Shown here: in pieces, positions 60,086 through 64,000 of the stretch | Layout of the letters: each line of letters starts with the position of its first letter | Position numbering within the stretch: position 1 is the first letter of the stretch | Assembly (NCBI GenBank): GCA_018816945.1 | Contig: JAHIVC010000027.1 | Location: forward strand, 1 to 64,000 | Reading direction: 5' to 3' | DNA: 64,000 nucleotides | Source: Bacteroidota bacterium | GTDB lineage: Bacteria > Bacteroidota > Bacteroidia > Bacteroidales > GCA-2711565 | Made by a program: the position numbers and the translations under genes | Notes under the pieces: generated by a model | Seen by the model: only the letters and a program-made list of their open reading frames with translations | What the model was told of the DNA's origin: nothing | Databases searched by the model: none

Positions 60086-61099
60086 TTAAAGTATTTCATC
60101 TTTATGATTTTCAAATAGTTTGATCATCCTTTCTATGGTTTTATCCATTGATTCATACGAATTTCCTCCTGCGGCTTTCTGATGCCCGCCCCCTTCAAAG
60201 TATTTTCGTGCAAATTCATTAACCGAAAAATCATTTTTTGAACGAAATGAAATACGAATTAACTTATCGCGTTCAGTCAATAATATTGCCACATTAACTT
60301 TATCTATCGAAAGTGCATAATTAACAATCCCTTCAGTATCGCCTACCTGATGATTAAACTTATTTAAATCTTTCTTATACAAATAGATATAGGCGATACC
60401 TAAATCAGCACGTACAACAAGTCGTTCATTCAAACAAAAACCAAGCAAATTAAGCCTATCTTCTGAAAATGTGTCATAAACTAACCTATGAATGCGCTCA
60501 CCATCGACTCCTGCTTCGATTAAAGCCCCCGTAATATGATATGTCTTAGGTCGGTTACAAGAATAGCTAAAACTTCCTGTATCAGTCATTATCCCAACAT
60601 ATATCGCTTCAGCAATATTCATATTAATTAATCCTGTATCACCGGCTTGCGCGATGAGATCATATATTAATTCGGAGGTTGATGATGTTTCTATCGTTGA
60701 GTAAATCAACTCAAAATTTGTATCAGGTTCTAAATGATGATCAATCAGGATTTTTGTTCCGTTGAATTGTTCCAGAACACTTTTCATATCGCCTGTTCGG
60801 TATAATGCATTATAATCCAATGAGAAGATAGTTTCAGCTTCATCGATTAATTTTTGTGCTTTTTTTGCATCATCCTGATAGATAATTATCTCATCACTAT
60901 TTGTCAACCAGTTTAAAAATGCGGGAAAAGCATTGGGAATGATAACACTGACATTATGTTCTTTTAATTTCAGGTACTCATATAATGCTAATGAGGATCC
61001 AATGGCGTCTCCGTCAGGATTTTTATGGCTTGTAATTACAATTTTTCCTGTTGTGCCGGCTAAATGGCCGATTATTTTATCTAAATCGTTGTATGTCAA
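60086..61099 (-). CDS. nrnA: NrnA-type DHH phosphoesterase (nanoRNase/pAp phosphatase)
   Basis: A 337-residue DHH/DHHA1 protein. The DHH domain has VITSHKNPDGDAIGSSLALY (about 22-40), IFSLDYNA, ILIDHHLEPD near 117 and GIMTDTGSFSY near 168; the DHHA1 substrate domain ends with the glycine-rich EGGGHQKAAGG near 305. It degrades RNA dinucleotides to pentanucleotides and removes the 3'-phosphate from pAp, a by-product of sulfate assimilation. pAp is formed when PAPS is used; the APS-type cysH in this window would not make it. It is divergent from ndk. Confidence 0.92.
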   Translation of the reverse strand: MTYNDLDKIIGHLAGTTGKIVITSHKNPDGDAIGSSLALYEYLKLKEHNVSVIIPNAFPAFLNWLTNSDEIIIYQDDAKKAQKLIDEAETIFSLDYNALYRTGDMKSVLEQFNGTKILIDHHLEPDTNFELIYSTIETSSTSELIYDLIAQAGDTGLINMNIAEAIYVGIMTDTGSFSYSCNRPKTYHITGALIEAGVDGERIHRLVYDTFSEDRLNLLGFCLNERLVVRADLGIAYIYLYKKDLNKFNHQVGDTEGIVNYALSIDKVNVAILLTERDKLIRISFRSKNDFSVNEFARKYFEGGGHQKAAGGNSYESMDKTIERMIKLFENHKDEIL

Positions 61100-61189
61100 G
61101 ATAAATTATTAAAAAAGGTAAAGGTTTACTTTAGAATTTGTGTAAAAATACTACAAAATATTATATTATTTTCTGAAATAAATTATTCC

Positions 61190-61197
61190 TATTTTTG
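61190..61197 (+). promoter_or_regulatory. TATTTTTG -7 element for ndk
   Basis: A consensus TAnnTTTG, 27 bases before the ATG at 61225. Confidence 0.6.
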
Positions 61198-61224
61198 CTC
61201 TTACATATTAATGTTTACAGTATC

Positions 61225-61644
61225 ATGAGAGGAAATAGAACTTTTACGATGATTAAGCCCACAGCGGTAAAAAAAGGTCATATCGGCTCGATTTTGGCCA
61301 TAATTAATGATGCAGGTTTCAAAATCATTTCAATGAAATTTTTAAAGCTTTCGAAGGATCAGGCTCAACAATTTTATGCCATTCATAAAGAGAAACCATT
61401 TTATGCCGATTTGTGTACTTTTATGTCATCCGGCCCCATTGTAGCTGCCATCATAGAAAAGGATGATGCTGTAAATGCGTACAGAGAATTAATTGGTGCC
61501 ACCAATCCTGCAAATGCCAAAGAAGGAACCATCAGAAAGCTATTTGCTACCTCTCTACAGGAAAATGCCGTTCATGGCTCTGACAGTGATGAAAATGCTG
61601 TAATAGAAGGGAATTTCTTCTTTTCTGATATTGAAAAGTTTTAA
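61225..61644 (+). CDS. ndk: Nucleoside diphosphate kinase
   Basis: A 139-residue kinase from the ATG at 61225 ([18 protein letters not shown]); the frame opens at a TTG at 61195 that overlaps the promoter box. FTMIKP and [16 protein letters not shown] match; the catalytic histidine is in NAVHGSDS near residue 117. It moves the gamma-phosphate among nucleoside triphosphates by a phospho-histidine step. Its stop codon is directly adjacent to the stop of the XRE gene on the other strand, with no base between. Confidence 0.95.
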   Translation: MRGNRTFTMIKPTAVKKGHIGSILAIINDAGFKIISMKFLKLSKDQAQQFYAIHKEKPFYADLCTFMSSGPIVAAIIEKDDAVNAYRELIGATNPANAKEGTIRKLFATSLQENAVHGSDSDENAVIEGNFFFSDIEKF

Positions 61645-62091
61645 TTATTCCTCAGGCAGGAATTCTTTAAAAGTATTATCTGAATAGAATATCACGATCT
61701 TACTGGCTTGTTTATTTGAATTAGAAGGAATTCTATTAGTAATAGGCTGTTTTCCAATTGTTTTTGCTTTATTTTCTGTCGGCTCCAACAATATTTTTTC
61801 AGAATCATTCTTTTCTTCTTTAATTATCGGAACAACTTCTTTTTGCTTTTCATGACCACTAAATAGATTGGTGTCATTTTCTTCAATAAGCATTTTACCT
61901 TTACCCATTATTAACCAATCTGCGTTAATATCAGGATATACTTTTAATAATTTTTGGATAAAATCCAGGCTTGGTTTATTTCTGCCTGACAGCACATGTG
62001 AAATACTGGATTTCTGAACTCCGATTTCTTCAGCAAATTTTGATGAATTAATTTTATAAAATCTAAGTATTTTATTGATCCGATCAGTCAT
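61645..62091 (-). CDS. XRE-family helix-turn-helix regulator with disordered tail
   Basis: A 148-residue protein from the ATG at 62091 (MTDRINKILRFYKIN). Residues about 3-62 form an XRE/Cro-type helix-turn-helix (SSKFAEEIGVQKSSISHVLS then GRNKPSLDFIQKLLKVYP, ending INADWLIMGKG). This is the phage-repressor-like type frequent in Bacteroidota. The remaining 85 residues are charged and low complexity, ending with a short beta-like KIVIFYSDNTFKEFL. There is no S24 peptidase domain, so it is not a LexA/CI-type self-cleaving repressor. The 36-base inverted repeat upstream (62133-62168) is a likely binding site for itself. The longer frame from 62124 contains its -7 box and is rejected. Confidence 0.85.
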   Translation of the reverse strand: MTDRINKILRFYKINSSKFAEEIGVQKSSISHVLSGRNKPSLDFIQKLLKVYPDINADWLIMGKGKMLIEENDTNLFSGHEKQKEVVPIIKEEKNDSEKILLEPTENKAKTIGKQPITNRIPSNSNKQASKIVIFYSDNTFKEFLPEE

Positions 62092-62112
62092 GAGACAGGT
62101 GAATTTATTATA

Positions 62113-62120
62113 CAAATGTA
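62113..62120 (-). promoter_or_regulatory. TACATTTG -7 element for the XRE gene
   Basis: A consensus TAnnTTTG on the minus strand, 22 bases before the ATG. Identical TACATTTG boxes on the same strand occur further upstream at 62406-62413 and 62472-62479. Confidence 0.6.
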
Positions 62121-62132
62121 ACAATAATTACT

Positions 62133-62168
62133 ATAACATATGTAATTTTTAAATATTACATATGTTAT
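62133..62168. promoter_or_regulatory. 36-base inverted repeat, operator-like, upstream of XRE gene
   Basis: ATAACATATGTAAT (62133-62146) and ATTACATATGTTAT (62155-62168) are perfect 14-base inverted repeats with an 8-base spacer. Each arm also contains the palindrome ACATATGT; the two centres are 22 bases apart, two helical turns. It covers the -33 area of the XRE promoter, so autorepression is likely. Confidence 0.65.
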
Positions 62169-62530
62169 CATATTTATCAAGCGCTTATCACATTCATAAT
62201 TTACACTTAACAAACTATTATACAATCAATTAATCCTTTGTTAAAAATTAAAACAAAATTTGATGTTATAATAAAGTGTTACTTTAGATTTAATGTTTAA
62301 ATCGTTGTTATTTAGACTATATAAATTTATATTATTGATAATTAATTGTAATATTGTGAAAATTCACAAATATTGACTAACTGGTTAATTCAATTAAAAA
62401 CTTTACAAATGTAATATGTGTATTAGCTAATTGATAATTAGCATTATAATACCGTTAATTGACATGTGTCACAAATGTAAACTAATTATTATGGTTTCTT
62501 TAGATACAGCCCGATTATTGAAAGGAAATC
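62169..62530. other. AT-rich non-coding region with an operator-like palindrome
   Basis: No gene is seen. TTGTGAA and TTCACAA form an inverted repeat with a 2-base centre at 62354-62369. Two further TACATTTG boxes on the minus strand (62406-62413, 62472-62479) have no gene directly downstream except the XRE gene. A 35-codon ORF at 62491-62598 overlaps hairpins and is not convincing. Confidence 0.4.
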
Positions 62531-62534
62531 ATTT

Positions 62535-62867
62535 ATCCCGATACGCTGCGCTATCGGGATTCGTTCATCTTACAGATTTCAATGCAATTCGTTTTTGAAA
62601 TCTGAGTTTCACGAATAAAAAAAGCGCCATTACATATGACGCTTAGCTTTACCTTTTTATATTCCGCCTAGCTGGGGCATTTCGATATACTTCAACAAGT
62701 TCAGTTCAAGCTTTTCACTTCATGAAAAACTCAATGCCCTACTTAAGATGCACCCTGAGTGTTCTGCGAAGCAGAATATAATGAAGGGTACAATTAATAA
62801 TCTTATAAATCGAAGCATGGACAACCAGCCTGCATGGCTGTCTGACAGGCCTGCTAGCGCTAGCAGG
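62535..62867. repeat. Cluster of unrelated palindromes
   Basis: In order: ATCCCGATA/TATCGGGAT (62535-62560), CAGATTTCAA/TTGAAATCTG (62573-62604), AAGCG-C-CAT/ATG-A-CGCTT (62622-62644), TTCTGC-GAA-GCAGAA (62762-62776), and the perfect 18-base palindrome CCTGCTAGCGCTAGCAGG (62850-62867). The third could end transcripts. The rest look like short dispersed repeats. No coding sequence is visible here. Confidence 0.6.
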
Positions 62868-62901
62868 GAAACTGATGACTCTCTCTGAAAATATTTTCTA
62901 T

Positions 62902-63999
62902 TTATATACCTTCATATATAATCTTCAAAAACTGCCCCAATTTACTAGGTTCAAGCCAACGGGTCACAATTACAATATCGTTTTTCTCGTCAATAATAAT
63001 ATTATTTCCGCCAAAACCGGAGGCATAATAAATATTGGCCGGCACCCCTTCCATACTCCGTGGGCCCTGGTTTAACCACCACATGTAACCATAACTTCCA
63101 TAAGCTTTTGAAGGCTGCTGAACGGCTTTTACCCATGCTTTGGAAATGAGTTGTTTGCCCTGCCAATTGCCTTCCCTCAAAAAGAGTAAGCCAAATTTGG
63201 CATGATCGAGGGTATTGATAAAAAGTCCGCCGCCGGTATGGCCTCCCCCACTTACCGATTGCACCTTGATCCCATCCACGTTTACCCATGAAGTTTCGTA
63301 ACCGAACCATCGCCAGGTTGAGGAAGCACCTATCGGATCCATGATTCGCTCTTTTAATACTTGTGGTAAAGGTTTACGCCAAACTTGCAACAATGCATAA
63401 GCGGTTGCATTCACGCGGACATCGTTGTATTTATAAACCGTTCCGGGTTCGTTTAATTTTCTGTATCTCCAATCATCAATTCCTCCTTCACGTGGTGGGC
63501 GATCGGCCCAATCATGCTGGCCAAACAAAGTACCCGACCAATCGGAAGACTGTGTCAACAAATAATCCCAGGTGATCTTCGAGTTATGTTCACCCTGAAA
63601 AGTTTCATCCCATACATAATCAATCACTTTATCGTTTACATTTTGGATTAAACCATCGCCGATAGCCAAACCTGCAACGGTTGAAAGGTAGCTTTTGGTT
63701 ACACTAAAAGTCATGTCAACCCTATCCACATCGCCCCATTGAGCAATGATGTAGCCATTTTTTATGATAATTCCGGCAGGACCTCCTCGGTGTTTAGTTG
63801 GGCCAACGATGTTGATAAAAGGCTCGTTTTTAAATGATTCGTAAATGGCAATTCGCAAATCCACATTTCCGGAATATTCGTTGGCCTTAGCGAATGAAAC
63901 TGCCTCATCAAGTTTTGCAGGGTTGATTCCAACTTCCTTTGGGCTCTTGGTTTCCCAGGTTTTGTTCTTTTCAGGATAATAAAGTTTTTGTGCGTTGAG
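62902..63999 (-). CDS. Serine hydrolase, class C beta-lactamase family, 5' end outside window
   Basis: The frame remains open to the window edge beyond the GTG at 63864, so the gene is cut off; about 365 residues are visible. The penicillin-binding/beta-lactamase fold is shown by the SxxK motif in FSVTKSYLSTVAGL (active-site serine), the Tyr-Asn element in KYNDVRVNATAYALL, and a C-terminal-side GGHTGGGLF that corresponds to KTG. Members include esterases, D-amino peptidases and transesterases; hydrolysis of beta-lactams is only one possibility. Local G+C is clearly higher than in the neighbours (27 and 35 of 60 in two lines I counted, versus 20 of 60 in a typical one), which may signal transfer. 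Downstream lies the palindrome cluster. Confidence 0.85.
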   Translation of the reverse strand, partial: LNAQKLYYPEKNKTWETKSPKEVGINPAKLDEAVSFAKANEYSGNVDLRIAIYESFKNEPFINIVGPTKHRGGPAGIIIKNGYIIAQWGDVDRVDMTFSVTKSYLSTVAGLAIGDGLIQNVNDKVIDYVWDETFQGEHNSKITWDYLLTQSSDWSGTLFGQHDWADRPPREGGIDDWRYRKLNEPGTVYKYNDVRVNATAYALLQVWRKPLPQVLKERIMDPIGASSTWRWFGYETSWVNVDGIKVQSVSGGGHTGGGLFINTLDHAKFGLLFLREGNWQGKQLISKAWVKAVQQPSKAYGSYGYMWWLNQGPRSMEGVPANIYYASGFGGNNIIIDEKNDIVIVTRWLEPSKLGQFLKIIYEGI

Positions 64000-64000
64000 A

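Noticed and set aside
62491-62598. 35-codon ORF in the gap before the serine hydrolase
   Set aside because: It has no promoter box or Shine-Dalgarno and is built on two hairpins, which gives a chance open frame.
62092-62901. tRNA or small structured RNA in the largest gap
   Set aside because: No cloverleaf, TPsiC-like GGTTCGA or CCA end was found; the hairpins are separate simple palindromes.

Overview
The window is a stretch of chromosome from a Bacteroidota (Bacteroidetes) bacterium, most likely an environmental member of the Bacteroidia. The sequence supports this in four ways. Two proteins (at 1-1670 and 22988-24709) carry type IX secretion C-terminal sorting domains. Most promoters I can see have the Bacteroidota-type -7 element TAnnTTTG, and almost no start codon has a Shine-Dalgarno sequence. 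Several families are typical of the phylum (DUF4293, DUF1573, DUF5700, Rho with a long disordered insert, a DAK2-DegV fusion, a GNAT-led arginine operon). The DNA is AT-rich. I saw no rRNA, tRNA, CRISPR array, insertion sequence or prophage. Most of the window is ordinary housekeeping chromosome.

Layout. 1-8100: the end of a secreted Ig-like T9SS protein, a FakA-FakB fusion, a DUF1573 protein, an aminotransferase, the lipoprotein NamZ, and a tightly divergent FtsX-type permease. 8134-16808: APS reductase (cysH), an Mpl-type Mur ligase, rho, a DUF4293 membrane protein, a phosphoesterase, an MscS channel, rmuC, rlmB and rplS. 16908-22884: a large MacB-type permease divergent from a sigma-54 response regulator/histidine kinase pair, then trmD. 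22988-29807: a secreted subtilase, a second DnaE-type polymerase and typA. 30034-37394: an arginine biosynthesis operon (GNAT, argG, argC, argD, argB, argE, argH) preceded by a candidate arginine leader peptide. 37426-39461: two divergent unknown genes around an array of CTTAATTA motifs. 39592-50197: an ABC-F ATPase, a DUF5700 peptidase, YwbE, Dus, a DEAD-box helicase, periplasmic MsrA, a TPR protein and gyrA. 50532-61644: clpC, two acyl-CoA dehydrogenases, an iron alcohol dehydrogenase, an outer-membrane protein with a 56-residue membrane protein upstream, a multi-FKBP lipoprotein, nrnA and ndk. 61645-64000: an XRE regulator with a large inverted repeat upstream, about 800 bases of palindromic non-coding DNA, and a partial serine hydrolase that is more GC-rich than the rest.

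How the genes work together. The arginine operon has every step from glutamate to arginine except the carbamoyltransferase (argF-type). NamZ and Mpl both fit cell-wall recycling, although they are not in one operon. The response regulator and kinase are probably linked to the divergent permease.

The most interesting observation is the 36-codon leader ORF at 30073-30183. It starts 9 bases after a good promoter, has four arginine codons among its last eight codons, and is followed by GC-rich hairpins and then the arginine operon. This looks like arginine attenuation, which is unusual because arginine genes are normally controlled by ArgR-type repressors. Next in interest are the unknown pair with the CTTAATTA array, the XRE operator-like repeat, and the very short, often constant distance between -7 elements and start codons. 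All calls come from reading the sequence; no database search was possible.
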